A stretch of 64,000 nucleotides of DNA from Gluconobacter potus (GTDB lineage: Bacteria > Pseudomonadota > Alphaproteobacteria > Acetobacterales > Acetobacteraceae). This document shows, one piece after another, positions 17,580 through 26,815 of the stretch. The notes beneath the pieces were generated by a model. That model searched no databases. It was not told the DNA's origin and was given only the letters and a program-made list of their open reading frames with translations. A program made the position numbers and the translations under genes. The stretch covers positions 1 through 64,000 of the forward strand of contig NZ_JABCQF010000010.1 in assembly GCF_015244705.1 (NCBI RefSeq), written 5' to 3'. Position 1 is the stretch's first letter; each line of letters opens with the position of its first letter.

Positions 17580-18677
17580 TCAGGAGTCCAGAGGCGTTGA
17601 AACGGATGGGGGTGTCTGGCGGGAGTCACTGATCCAGCTCTTGGTCAGAGTATAGGCCACGGACAGGATCAGTGGGCCGATGAAGATCCCGACCAGCCCC
17701 AGTCCGCCGAGCCCGCCAATCACGCCGAGCATGATGAGAATGAGCGGGATATCGGCCTGTTTGCGGATCAGGAACGGGCGCAGGACGTTATCGATGATGA
17801 TCGTGATGATGGTGACGACCAGCAGAAGCGCTGCCGGGGCAAGACCACGGTCAAAATAGACCCAGATCACGGCCGGGATCAGGGTGACGCCCGGTCCGGC
17901 CTGAAGCAGGCAGACCATGAAGGTCACGGCGGTCAGGATACTGACCCAGGGCGCACCTGCGAGTTTCAGTCCAATGCCGGCCACGGCGGATTCAACGACT
18001 GCGGTGACGGTCACGCCAAAGGCCACGCCCCGGATCGTATAGGCGGCGAGCTGAAGCATTTCCTTGCCGCGATTGCCCGCCAGGATGGTGACGAGTGTGT
18101 CCGCAACCGCGATCGCTGATTCCGCGCGCATCAGGAGCACACCGAGGATGACCAGCGTGAGGATGAACTGCAGGGCCAGAATGCTGAAACTGCCCGCATA
18201 GGCCAGAAATGTGTGGATGAGGGTTTCCGGCGCCGGGATGACCTGCCGGATCATTTCGGGGAACTGCATGCGCTGCATGCGGTCCCAGAATGGCGCGATA
18301 TGCGGACCGACCAGAGGAAGCCGGCCCATCCATGGCGGCTCATCCGGGATGTGGAGCGTGGAAGACGAGGAGACCAGCGCGATGATATCGCCGAAATGGC
18401 TCGAAACCGTCGTGATGGCGAGCCAGAGCGGCAGGATGAACACCAGCATCGCAATCAGGATGGTGAGGGAAACGGCCACCCGGCGGCTGTTTCCGACGAA
18501 GGTCTGAAGCCGTCGCAGCATGGGCCAGGTCGTCACCGCGATCGTGACGGCCCAGATCGTGGCGGGAAGGAACGGCTTGAGGATCCAGATGGCGCTGATG
18601 ACAATGCCGCTCGCCAGCAGGGCAACCAGAACGGACCGGGTATTGTCCTGAGAACCGTTCTGGAAAAGGTCTGGCAT
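17580..18677 (-). CDS. AI-2E family (YdiK/PerM-like) membrane protein
   Basis: A 365-residue polytopic inner-membrane protein. It has two N-terminal helices (VLVALLASGIVISAIWIL and LPATIWAVTIAVTTW), a large loop at about residues 85-165, and a C-terminal block of helices with PGVTLIPAVIWVY, DNVLRPFLI and the Gly-rich LIMLGVIGGLGGLGLVGIFIGPL typical of the family. Members have been linked to autoinducer-2 or Na+/H+ export, but most are uncharacterised. It lies 105 bases after the thiamine operon and could be read through from it, but no functional tie is evident. Confidence 0.85.
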   Translation of the reverse strand: MPDLFQNGSQDNTRSVLVALLASGIVISAIWILKPFLPATIWAVTIAVTTWPMLRRLQTFVGNSRRVAVSLTILIAMLVFILPLWLAITTVSSHFGDIIALVSSSSTLHIPDEPPWMGRLPLVGPHIAPFWDRMQRMQFPEMIRQVIPAPETLIHTFLAYAGSFSILALQFILTLVILGVLLMRAESAIAVADTLVTILAGNRGKEMLQLAAYTIRGVAFGVTVTAVVESAVAGIGLKLAGAPWVSILTAVTFMVCLLQAGPGVTLIPAVIWVYFDRGLAPAALLLVVTIITIIIDNVLRPFLIRKQADIPLILIMLGVIGGLGGLGLVGIFIGPLILSVAYTLTKSWISDSRQTPPSVSTPLDS

Positions 18678-18782
18678 TGAAGGCTTGGCTTTCCGTGGAA
18701 ATAAAATCAGCAGTGCTGCGCTGGGAAAGATAGGCCGATCTGCCCGCAGGAGAAAGTAGGGGTATCTGAAATCTGCGAATGC

Positions 18783-19352
18783 TTAGTCTGGTGAGGCGGC
18801 TGACGGATCGGGCTTCCAGAGGCGGTATCCGTTGACGGCGAGCAGGACGAAGCCGGCATACAGGACTGCCGTCGGGTAAAGGCCACGGCTGATGAACAGG
18901 GCGACATAGGCGCTGTCTACCACGATCCACAGGGACCAGGTTTCGCGATAGCGCATGGTGTCCCAGCACTGGGCGAGAATGCTGTAGGCCGTGAGGGTAG
19001 CATCCGTGACGGGCATGGGATCATTGGTGAAGCGCGCGAGGACGAAGGCCCAGACCGCGCTTCCCGCTGCGCCGCAGAGCAGACCGTTCAGAAGGGTACG
19101 GCGTGTCGGGCGCCGGACGCGGATCCGGCCATCCGGTTTTTCCATCCGGCGCCAGTGCCGCCAGCCGTAGACAACATACAGGCAGAACGCGATCTGAAGC
19201 CCTGCATCGGCATAGAGCCGCGCTTTGAGGAACACCCAGCAGTAAAGCCCCGCCGCTGCCAGTGAAACGGGCCAGCAGATCATGCTGCGTCGTGACGTCA
19301 GCCAGACGGCGAGTGCGCTGAGGACGGCGCCCAGAATTTCGATCAGGGACAT
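18783..19352 (-). CDS. pnuT: PnuC-family vitamin transporter, probably thiamine-specific PnuT
   Basis: A 189-residue protein with about seven membrane helices and PnuC-family motifs: WPVSLAAAGLYCWVF, YADAGLQIAFCLYVVYGWRHW and TWSLWIVVDSAYV. PnuC carriers move nicotinamide riboside, riboflavin (PnuX) or thiamine (PnuT) by facilitated diffusion, driven by phosphorylation inside the cell. This gene is the third of an operon headed by a TPP riboswitch and overlaps the upstream kinase gene by 10 bases, so thiamine is by far the most likely substrate. It would complete the path from the outer-membrane receptor to the kinase. Confidence 0.85.
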   Translation of the reverse strand: MSLIEILGAVLSALAVWLTSRRSMICWPVSLAAAGLYCWVFLKARLYADAGLQIAFCLYVVYGWRHWRRMEKPDGRIRVRRPTRRTLLNGLLCGAAGSAVWAFVLARFTNDPMPVTDATLTAYSILAQCWDTMRYRETWSLWIVVDSAYVALFISRGLYPTAVLYAGFVLLAVNGYRLWKPDPSAASPD

Positions 19353-20497
19353 GAAGGGGCCTGAAGGATCCGGGTCAGCCAGCGCAGGAACTGCTGCCCG
19401 GAGGGCGAGCCGAACCAGTGCGCGTGGCCCAGAAGATAGTCCGTATAGGCCGCTTTCACGCCAGCCCGGTCGTGGACCAGCGTCTCGTAATAGGCGACCT
19501 CGGAGAGGGCATATTCGACGTGCACAAGCGGAAGGAAGAGGGGTACCAGACGGCGTTCTTCGCGGGAGAGCGCATATTGCGCCAGATAGCCCGACAGGAA
19601 CGCTTCGAGCCGTTCATGAATGACAGGGCAGTCGTTCTGGGGTTCGAGCCATGCGATGGCGGTGCGTTCGATGGCGACCGCAAGATCATAGGCGGCGCAG
19701 GTCCGGTCCGACATGCCGAAATCGAGAATGCCGCAGACCTGTGCATCGGCGCCCGTCCCGGTCCAGAACAGGTTGGAGGGGTGCCAGTCGCCATGGCCCC
19801 AGCGGGGCTGGATCGTGCCGAGATGGGGTTTCAGTCTCTCATGAAACGGCAGCAGGGCGGTAGGGATATCCTCACGCCAGGGATGACGGGTCAGGGCCTC
19901 TGTCAGCCCGGCCTGTTGCGGGATCCAGCGTTCCAGTCCGGCCATCAGGTCAGGCGATGTGATGACCTCGAACGTGGAGAGCAGGGGGCGTCGTGAAGGA
20001 CGTGCAGGGGCATCAAAGCTTCTGGCGGCCTCATGAAGCCGTCCCAGATGCAGGCCGCCCGAAAAGGCGTGCTTGACGTTGTGGAATGGCTCCCAGGACT
20101 GCACGGTTTCGTACAGGTCATGGCCGGGCATGATGGAAAAGACTTCGTATGCTGACCCACCGAGATCGAGGGCGGCCTGACCGGTTTTTGTGCGCCATGT
20201 CTGGCCGACTGGAACGCCCTGTTCGGCCAGATGCGTGATGAAGCGGTGTTCTTCCCCGAGAGCCGTGGCATCGCGTAGGCAATGGTCATGACGTTTGACG
20301 AAAACCTGGCTCCCATCCGCCAGCGCGACGACGCCCGTCGAGGAAAACGGTCGCCGTCCATGCCAGATGACCTGTCGGGCCGGAGCTGGAAGCGGGAAAT
20401 GGGACAGGACCTCGCAGGCTTCGGCATCCGACAGTGCCGGCCAGTCCCGTTTGTTTTCGGGACCGTTGACGCCGAACTGTCCGGATGCCTCTGCCAT
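19343..20497 (-). CDS. APH-fold kinase in the TPP-riboswitch operon, predicted thiamine (or precursor) kinase
   Basis: A 384-residue phosphotransferase of the aminoglycoside/choline-kinase fold. The catalytic loop HGDWHPSNLFW holds the base Asp and Asn, and ILDFGM holds the metal-binding DFG Asp. An N-lobe lysine is likely in QVFVKRHDH. The family phosphorylates many small molecules. Its place between a TPP-controlled TonB receptor (3-base gap) and a PnuT-type carrier (10-base overlap) predicts phosphorylation of thiamine, trapping it after facilitated uptake. It is longer than E. coli ThiK (about 270 residues), so it is not a simple ortholog. Hydroxymethylpyrimidine or another precursor is an alternative substrate. 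Confidence 0.8.
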   Translation of the reverse strand: MAEASGQFGVNGPENKRDWPALSDAEACEVLSHFPLPAPARQVIWHGRRPFSSTGVVALADGSQVFVKRHDHCLRDATALGEEHRFITHLAEQGVPVGQTWRTKTGQAALDLGGSAYEVFSIMPGHDLYETVQSWEPFHNVKHAFSGGLHLGRLHEAARSFDAPARPSRRPLLSTFEVITSPDLMAGLERWIPQQAGLTEALTRHPWREDIPTALLPFHERLKPHLGTIQPRWGHGDWHPSNLFWTGTGADAQVCGILDFGMSDRTCAAYDLAVAIERTAIAWLEPQNDCPVIHERLEAFLSGYLAQYALSREERRLVPLFLPLVHVEYALSEVAYYETLVHDRAGVKAAYTDYLLGHAHWFGSPSGQQFLRWLTRILQAPSCP

Positions 20498-20499
20498 GC

Positions 20500-22998
20500 T
20501 CAGAATCCCGTGGAGGCGGTGAACAGGGCCGCGAAGCCGCCACCGATATAATAGCTCGGGGCACTGCCGGCGATGGTGGTGCCATAGACGCCGGTCGTGT
20601 CCTTCGCGTTCAGGGTGGGGCTCGCCACGCCGGAAAGATAGTGCTCGTTCGTGATGTTGATGAAGTTCATCCGCAGGGTCGGCTGATGCAGATGGACGTG
20701 GTCCGAAAAGCGGTAGCCGATGGCGAGATCACCCGTCGTATGATCCGAGACGCGCTCGTCATTCATGAAGGTGGCGTACTGGTGGCCGGTGTAATGCACG
20801 GTGGCGACGCCGAAGATGTGTCCGTCATCGTAACTCAGCCCGGCTGCGGCCTGAAGGGTGGGGCTGCGGACGGCGATTTTGCCACGGGTGCGCAGAAGGT
20901 CCCCGCCGGACATCAGGTCGTTGTCGATGGTGGCGTGCAGGTATTCACCCGACACATAGGGGCTGAAATGGTGCCAGGGGCGCAGGCCGATTTCCACGTC
21001 CACGCCGCGTGATGTCTGGCCGCCGGCATTCATGGTCGTGCTGACAATGGAGCCGTTCTGCACGGCCTGCGTGGAGATCTGGCGGTTGGTGAAGTTGTAG
21101 TTGAACAGCGTCAGGCTGCCGATGATCCAGCGTCCCGTCCGGCGATATCCCAGCTCTTCGGAAATGGAATATTCATTGCGGACATCCGTGGAGCCGGTTC
21201 CGTACATCTCGCCCGATGAGGGGTCATAGGTGTTGTAAAGCGCGGTCTGATCGGGGGCGCGGAAATTGGTCGTGGCATTGAAGAAAAGCTGGTTCTCGCC
21301 ATCAATCCGCCAGCGCACGCCCAGACGGGGCAGGGGCTCCATGCTGTTGGACGCGACATGGTACTGCGGCCCCGGCAGGCTGTTCGTGCCGTCACGGCTC
21401 ATCATGACGGCCTTGAAGCCGAGGTCGATGGCCAGATGGTCGTGCAGCAGGGACATGTGATCGCCGACGAACAGGGCATTGGTCTGGGAAATGGTGTGGA
21501 AACTGCCGCCCAGAAGTCGCTCGCCGTTTGACAGGCGGATCACGTCCTTGCCGTTTTCCGCCCAGATATCCGGAGCATATCCATTGGTCTGGACGGCTGT
21601 GAACGGCTGCTGCTCGTTGTCATCGCCGTAATCGTACCAGTAACCGAGAACGAAATCGTTCCAGCCGGTCTTGTAATGCAGGGCGCTGGTAAAGCCGGAG
21701 CGGTAGCTGCGCTGGGTATAGTCTGCGCGGACCACGCCGACGCCGTCCTGCGCGCCGGGCAGGTTCAGCGTGTCGGACAGGGCCTGCGTGCCCTGATAGA
21801 GACCGGAGGTGGACATCGTGCTTCCGCCTGGCCAGTTGCCATAGGCGAACTGGGCGTAAGGTGTGACGTCCAGGGACAGGCGGTCTGTCAGTGTCAGATG
21901 AACGGGCGCTCCGCCATAAAGCGTGCGCTCTCCGTCCCGCCACAGGCGCCAGTAATTCGCGCCGTTTTCGGGATTGCTGCTGTCATAGCGGGCCAGAAGG
22001 TTGTTCTGCCCTTTGATCCCGTCCGATTTCCAGCTCTCCATCGTCGGTTCGGGATACCAGCTTGTGATGGTTGTGTTGAAAGAGCCGAGGAGACTGGCGC
22101 GGTTGCCCTGCCCCCATTCCTTGAGGAACTTGAAATCGACGTGCTGTTTCTCGTCGCGTCCGGGGCCGCGCCAGTTGTCGGTTGCGCCATGAGAATAGGA
22201 TATGAAGCCACGGATGCCGGTATGGGCGATGTCGCCGGTATCGAGGCGGATGAATTCGCGGTTGGTGTTGTAGGACCCATAAGACACGCTGGCATCGCCC
22301 CCGGCTTTTTTGGCGGGGTCGCGGAATGTCAGGTTCATCAGGCCGCCGGCCGCGTTCAGGACCGGGCTGTCGAGATCGGCCGATCCCTGAGCCAGGGCGA
22401 TTTCCTGATAGTTTTCACTGTCCGCGAACTGGCTCGGCGTGCCGGAATAATAGGCCACGTCATTCAGCGGCATGCCTTCGAGCACATAGCCGATGGCGCT
22501 GTTATCGAGACCGCGGACGGTGATGTTCGTATTCGGGGAAAAGCCCATCGGATCGGACGAGGCGACATTGGCGCCGGGCAGCATGGAGGCAAGCTGGAAA
22601 GCTGTTGCCATCGGGGCCTGTTTGGAAATGAAATCCTGACTGACCGTACTGACGGATTTCACGCCGTCCTGCAGATGGATCAGTCCGCCCCCCGGCTGGT
22701 TGCCGGGAGCGCTGTCCGGAATCCGGTGCACGATGATGTGCTCGGCCCTGAGGGGCTTAACTGCATGCGTTTGGACGGCCTGCGTCTGGGATGCTGTCTG
22801 CTGGACCGGTGGCTTGGTCGTAGCCGGCGTATCGGCGGCACGCGCGACCGAAAAACAGACCGTTGTGCCGAGCAGGACGGGCAGAAGACTGCGATATCGC
22901 GGACGCAAGACGGGAGACGCAGGTGTTTCCCGGGTATTGGGGCAGTATGGTCTGACAGACGCTGGGGCCGGAAGGGCCGGAGGTTGTCTGTGTGCCAT
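20500..22998 (-). CDS. TonB-dependent outer-membrane receptor under TPP riboswitch control, predicted thiamine receptor
   Basis: An 832-residue TonB-dependent receptor. The N-terminus has a long basic leader and a hydrophobic signal core (LLPVLLGTTVCFSVARA), then a Thr/Gln-rich linker, a plug domain with ITVRGLDNSAIGYVLEGMPL, and a beta-barrel with aromatic ends (SYYIGGGFAALF, then ASTGF). The ATG at 22998 is chosen because GAGGAG lies nine bases upstream; an in-frame TTG at 23025 precedes that site. The message begins with a TPP riboswitch, so the receptor is made when thiamine pyrophosphate is scarce. Thiamine-regulated TonB receptors are known from comparative genomics; the ligand here is inferred. 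Confidence 0.9.
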   Translation of the reverse strand: MAHRQPPALPAPASVRPYCPNTRETPASPVLRPRYRSLLPVLLGTTVCFSVARAADTPATTKPPVQQTASQTQAVQTHAVKPLRAEHIIVHRIPDSAPGNQPGGGLIHLQDGVKSVSTVSQDFISKQAPMATAFQLASMLPGANVASSDPMGFSPNTNITVRGLDNSAIGYVLEGMPLNDVAYYSGTPSQFADSENYQEIALAQGSADLDSPVLNAAGGLMNLTFRDPAKKAGGDASVSYGSYNTNREFIRLDTGDIAHTGIRGFISYSHGATDNWRGPGRDEKQHVDFKFLKEWGQGNRASLLGSFNTTITSWYPEPTMESWKSDGIKGQNNLLARYDSSNPENGANYWRLWRDGERTLYGGAPVHLTLTDRLSLDVTPYAQFAYGNWPGGSTMSTSGLYQGTQALSDTLNLPGAQDGVGVVRADYTQRSYRSGFTSALHYKTGWNDFVLGYWYDYGDDNEQQPFTAVQTNGYAPDIWAENGKDVIRLSNGERLLGGSFHTISQTNALFVGDHMSLLHDHLAIDLGFKAVMMSRDGTNSLPGPQYHVASNSMEPLPRLGVRWRIDGENQLFFNATTNFRAPDQTALYNTYDPSSGEMYGTGSTDVRNEYSISEELGYRRTGRWIIGSLTLFNYNFTNRQISTQAVQNGSIVSTTMNAGGQTSRGVDVEIGLRPWHHFSPYVSGEYLHATIDNDLMSGGDLLRTRGKIAVRSPTLQAAAGLSYDDGHIFGVATVHYTGHQYATFMNDERVSDHTTGDLAIGYRFSDHVHLHQPTLRMNFINITNEHYLSGVASPTLNAKDTTGVYGTTIAGSAPSYYIGGGFAALFTASTGF

Positions 22999-23100
22999 GA
23001 TGAGAGACTCCTCGCCTGCAAGCAATGAGATCTCAGCTCTGACAGGAAAGGTTCAAGCTGCTGGCTGCGTTGTGCATGAGCATGCGTCGGGCAGACAGCG

Positions 23101-23213
23101 ACCACCATCCCTCCGCCAGTATGAACTGGATCAGGTTCAATGGGTCACTGCGCCGCATGACTTTTAAGGGTCACACCAGCAGAATCTCAGCCCCATGTCG
23201 GAGCCCCCCACGG
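23101..23213 (-). ncRNA. TPP (thiamine pyrophosphate) riboswitch, THI element
   Basis: On the minus strand the leader contains the conserved THI-box parts in order: GGGGGGCTCC, then GGGGCTGAGATT, then TGAACCTGATCCAGTTCATA, and CTGGCGGAGGGA. The pyrimidine-binding CTGAGA and the pyrophosphate-helix CCTGATC and GCGGAGGGA blocks are all intact. The P3 region carries an extra arm. The element ends about 100 bases before the receptor start, so TPP binding would switch off the receptor, kinase and PnuT genes. Confidence 0.95.
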
Positions 23214-23223
23214 TGAAGCGTCA

Positions 23224-23252
23224 CAAATCCTCTCTGGAAGAGAAATTGTCAA
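23224..23252 (-). promoter_or_regulatory. candidate promoter of the TPP riboswitch operon
   Basis: A consensus -35 box TTGACA lies on the minus strand at 23252-23247, with a weak -10 (GGATTT or GATTTG) 16-17 bases downstream. The predicted start is near 23217, exactly where the riboswitch begins. The rest of 23253-23415 holds a small perfect hairpin (CGCCCG 23264-23269, CGGGCG 23274-23279) and AT-rich sequence before the chemoreceptor gene. Confidence 0.45.
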
Positions 23253-23415
23253 CATGACGGAGCCGCCCGAAGCCGGGCGTCGCATACGACCAGGGGTATG
23301 TTGCGAACAGCTCTGAGGAGAATGTTCATTTTTTATTAATAACGATGGTATAAATTTACAAACACTCACGCCCCTCCCTGAACATAGCGTGAGACCAGAG
23401 GTCAAAAAGGCTCTC

Positions 23416-24843
23416 ATGCTGAACTGGATTGAAAAAACCGCCTATGTCCGCCAGAAAATCAAGGTGCTCTTTGCCGTTCTGATTCTGGTTTCTGTACTTC
23501 AGTTCATGGTTGAGCAGGTTTTTCAGCATCTGTTCGTGCATTACCGGCATGAACAGACCCTGTCGCAGTGCGCGGGACTGCTGTTCCAGATTGCCCTGAC
23601 GCTCCTGATCGCCAGATTTGCCATCCGTATCGTCGCGGTTCCCTTCGAGGAGATTACGGCGGCCACGGAAAAAGTGGCCGGGGGGGCGCTCAACATCACC
23701 ATTCCGTGCCTTCATCATCAGGACTGCGCCGGGCGTCTGGCCCGCTCCCTTCAGTCCTTTCGGGAAAACAGCCAGAACCAGCTGAAGCTTCAGGAAATCT
23801 CGGCCACCGAGGCGCGTGAGGCCGCGCGTATCCAGAAGGAACTCTCCGGAAAGAGCGAAAGCATCCGTCGGCTGCAGAGCGAAACGATCGGGACGATCTG
23901 CGCCGGGATGGAAATCGTGAAGAAGGGGGACCTGACCTTCACGTTCCAGGAGCATTTTCAGGACCGGTTTGAAGAGTTCAGGCGGGATTTCAATACACTC
24001 ATCCATATTTACCGCACGGCGATTGCCAGGATTTCCGATGCAACGTCCATGATTGCCAACGGGACATCGGAAATCGCTTCGGCTTCCGCGGAACTGAGCG
24101 AGCGGACAGAACGGCAGGCCGTCAACCTTGCCCAGTCCGCCGCGTCCCTCAACAGCATCACGCAGACAGTCGGCAAAACCGCCCGCTCCGCGGTGCAGGC
24201 GCGTGAGACGTCTCTGGAAACACGGGCCCAGACGGTTGTGATTTCGGGGGTCATGCATTCGGCCAATACGGTCATGGGGGAAATCCGGGCCTCCTCGCGG
24301 CAGGTCGAGAGCATTCTGGGCCTGATCGAGGAGATCGCGTTTCAGACCAATCTCCTGTCGCTGAACGCGGGGATCGAGGCCGCGCGCGCCGGTGATGCGG
24401 GCCAGGGATTTGACGTGGTCGCAAAGGAGATCAGGGCTCTGGCCCAGCGTTCGGCCAAGTCCGCCCAGGATATCCGCAACATCATCACGTCCTCGGGGCG
24501 TCAGGTGGAAGAAGGTGTTCATTTCGTCGGCGAGGCGGATCGGTCGATGAAGGTCATCAGCCAGCATGTGGACGGGATCACGTCGCTGCTTGAAGAGATT
24601 TCCCGGTCCACGACGGGTGAGGCTGAAAGTCTTGAGACGATCAACAAGGCCATCAATGAAATGGACCAGATGACCCAGCGGAATGCCGCCATGGTGGAAG
24701 AGGTCAACGTGGCGTGCCGGAACCTGAGCAACGAGGCGAAGGATCTTTTCGCCGAACTGTCCAGATTCCGCTTTGCTCCAGCCCCGCCATCCGATGACTG
24801 GATGCATCCTGCAAACCGGAGCCTTGCTGCGGTAGAAGGCTGA
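23416..24843 (+). CDS. methyl-accepting chemotaxis protein with no periplasmic sensor domain
   Basis: A chemoreceptor of about 475 residues. Two membrane helices near the N-terminus ([18 protein letters not shown] and [19 protein letters not shown]) are separated by only about 20 residues, so there is no external ligand domain. A HAMP-like segment and a long coiled coil follow. The highly conserved signalling tip is intact ([20 protein letters not shown] and [19 protein letters not shown]). It would pass signals to CheA/CheW. No CheR-type C-terminal pentapeptide is seen. A GTG at 23389 could add nine residues; the ATG at 23416 has AAGG upstream and is preferred. It stands alone, away from any che operon. 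Confidence 0.92.
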   Translation: MLNWIEKTAYVRQKIKVLFAVLILVSVLQFMVEQVFQHLFVHYRHEQTLSQCAGLLFQIALTLLIARFAIRIVAVPFEEITAATEKVAGGALNITIPCLHHQDCAGRLARSLQSFRENSQNQLKLQEISATEAREAARIQKELSGKSESIRRLQSETIGTICAGMEIVKKGDLTFTFQEHFQDRFEEFRRDFNTLIHIYRTAIARISDATSMIANGTSEIASASAELSERTERQAVNLAQSAASLNSITQTVGKTARSAVQARETSLETRAQTVVISGVMHSANTVMGEIRASSRQVESILGLIEEIAFQTNLLSLNAGIEAARAGDAGQGFDVVAKEIRALAQRSAKSAQDIRNIITSSGRQVEEGVHFVGEADRSMKVISQHVDGITSLLEEISRSTTGEAESLETINKAINEMDQMTQRNAAMVEEVNVACRNLSNEAKDLFAELSRFRFAPAPPSDDWMHPANRSLAAVEG

Positions 24844-24979
24844 CGAAGACGGTCCTGTCCCGGCCGGGACGGTGGAACATTATCGCGACATGCCTCGACA
24901 TCGGGCCTGATATTCCCGACACTGGCGGCATGCCGGCTCGTTCCTTGTGCTCTCCTGTCCTGAATGACGGATCCTGCCC

Positions 24980-26218
24980 ATGATGGGGCACGCTTTCCGT
25001 TCTCTGGGGAGACGTAATTACCGCATCTGGGCCATGGGGGCCCTGGTCTCGAATATCGGGACCTGGATGCAGATGACGACGCAGGACTGGCTGGTCCTGA
25101 CGGAACTGACCCGGCATGATGCGACGGCTGTCGGCATCGTCATGGCGCTTCAGCTCGCGCCACCGCTCCTGCTGATTTTCTGGACCGGGAAAATCGCCGA
25201 CAGGGTGGAGAAGCATCGCTTTCTGCTGCTGACGCAGGCTGCACTTGGAACTCTGGCCATTGCGCTGGGGGTTCTGGTGGTGACGGGCCTGATCCGGTTG
25301 TGGGAAGTGGACCTGTTTGCGTTTCTGAGCGGCTGTGTGGCGGCGTTTGACAGCCCGGTGCGGCAGATTTTCGCGGGTGAACTGGTGGGCGAAGCGGATC
25401 TGGCCAACGCCGTTGCGCTCAATTCCGTCTCTTATAATGCGGGGCGTATGATCGGGCCGGCCGTGGCGGGGTTCTGTATTGCGGAACTCGGCTCGGGCTG
25501 GTCGTTCATTCTGAACGGGCTTTCGTTTTATGGCGTGCTGATGTCGCTCCTCTCCCTGCGGACACAGGAACTGCATCGTCTCGCACCCGTCAAACCGGAA
25601 AATGCGCATCAGGAAAAACAGGATCTGCTGACAGGCGTGCGCTACGTCTGGAAGCGCGATGACCTGCGGACCATCCTGTTCATGCTGTTTCTGCTCGGGG
25701 CGTTCGGTCTCAATTTCCCGATCTATATCTCAACCATGGCCGTCAGCGTCTTTCACGTTGGGGCACATGGCTATGGAGTTCTGAATTCGGCCATGGCGGT
25801 TGGGACGATCACCGGGGCCCTGTTCGCCGCCAGTCGGAAGACCATGCAGTTTTCGGCCCTGCCGCAGGGGGCCGTCGTCTTCAGTCTGGCCTGTCTGCTG
25901 GGTGCGCTTTCGCCGGGATACTGGGCTTTTGCCGTCACGCTGGTCATGGCCGGCATGGCGTCGCTGACCTTCACGGCGGTGAGCAACAGCTACATGCAAC
26001 TGGCGACGGATCCCGGCATGCGGGGGCGTGTGGTGTCGATCCGTTTCGCCGTTTTCGCCGGATCGTCTCCGCTGGGGGCACCGCTGGTGGGCATGGTTGC
26101 GAACTGTCTGGGTCCCCGCTGGGCTCTGGGGGTGGGATCGCTCTCCGGCATTCTGGCGGCCGGGGTGGCGCTGCTTTACCTGCACCGGTTGCAGGCTGGA
26201 AAAGAGACATGCTCCTGA
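24980..26218 (+). CDS. MFS transporter, EntS-like (MFS_3) exporter group
   Basis: A 412-residue, 12-helix transporter of the EntS-like group, recognised by NYRIWAMGALVSNIGTWMQ at the start, QDWLVLTELT, the loop GKIADRVEKHR, DSPVRQIFAGELV, and NAVALNSVSYNAGRMIGPAVAG. Members export siderophores, drugs or metabolites. The last 10 bases overlap the next gene, suggesting a two-gene unit. No siderophore genes are nearby, so the substrate is unknown. Confidence 0.88.
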   Translation: MMGHAFRSLGRRNYRIWAMGALVSNIGTWMQMTTQDWLVLTELTRHDATAVGIVMALQLAPPLLLIFWTGKIADRVEKHRFLLLTQAALGTLAIALGVLVVTGLIRLWEVDLFAFLSGCVAAFDSPVRQIFAGELVGEADLANAVALNSVSYNAGRMIGPAVAGFCIAELGSGWSFILNGLSFYGVLMSLLSLRTQELHRLAPVKPENAHQEKQDLLTGVRYVWKRDDLRTILFMLFLLGAFGLNFPIYISTMAVSVFHVGAHGYGVLNSAMAVGTITGALFAASRKTMQFSALPQGAVVFSLACLLGALSPGYWAFAVTLVMAGMASLTFTAVSNSYMQLATDPGMRGRVVSIRFAVFAGSSPLGAPLVGMVANCLGPRWALGVGSLSGILAAGVALLYLHRLQAGKETCS

Positions 26219-26802
26219 CGTCTCGGGGCATGATCGTCAGAAGGCTGCGTCGGGGACTGGTTGGTGTCGTGGTGCTGTTCGGTCTGTTGCTGCTCTGGAT
26301 GGGATGGGTGGCGTTCCGGGGTGTCTCGGCTGTGCCGGTCCGCTCGGAAATGGCGGTTATCCTCGGAACAGCCGTTACGCAGAAGGGGGAGCCGCGACCG
26401 GCGCTGCGTGAGCGGCTGGAAGAAGGGCTGCGGTTGTGGCGTGCCGGGTTTGTGCGGAAGATCATGGTGAGCGGTGCGATCGAAAGCGGCAACCATCAGG
26501 ACGAAGCCCGGATCATGGCGGACTGGCTGATGGCCAGGGATGTTCCGGCTTCGGCAATTATTGTGGATTCGCACGGAAACAACACCTGGCTGACGGCCCT
26601 GCATGTCGCCCGGCTGCATCCCCAGGGCGCTATTGTGGTCACGCAGTGGTTTCATGTCCTGCGGTCGGAATGGGCACTTCGCCGGGCTGGGGTGAAACCG
26701 GTCTCGGGAGCGGCGCCGTGCCGCTTCCGGATGGTGGAACTCTGGTACCTGTTCCGGGATTCTGTAGCGCTTCCGGTCTATGTGCTGACGAAAGCGCCCT
26801 AG
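26209..26802 (+). CDS. YdcF/SanA-like DUF218 protein
   Basis: A 197-residue protein with one N-terminal membrane anchor (VGVVVLFGLLLLWMGWVAF) and a DUF218 domain: AVILGTAVTQKGEPRPALRERLEEGL, KIMVSGAIESGNHQDEARIM, VDSHGNNTWLTALHV and VVTQWFHVLRSEWALRRAG. Relatives (SanA, ElyC, YdcF) affect envelope integrity, but the biochemical role is not settled. It overlaps the upstream MFS gene by 10 bases and faces the isomerase gene, only 13 bases away. Confidence 0.87.
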   Translation: MLLTSRGMIVRRLRRGLVGVVVLFGLLLLWMGWVAFRGVSAVPVRSEMAVILGTAVTQKGEPRPALRERLEEGLRLWRAGFVRKIMVSGAIESGNHQDEARIMADWLMARDVPASAIIVDSHGNNTWLTALHVARLHPQGAIVVTQWFHVLRSEWALRRAGVKPVSGAAPCRFRMVELWYLFRDSVALPVYVLTKAP

Positions 26803-26815
26803 GACGGGGGGGAGA

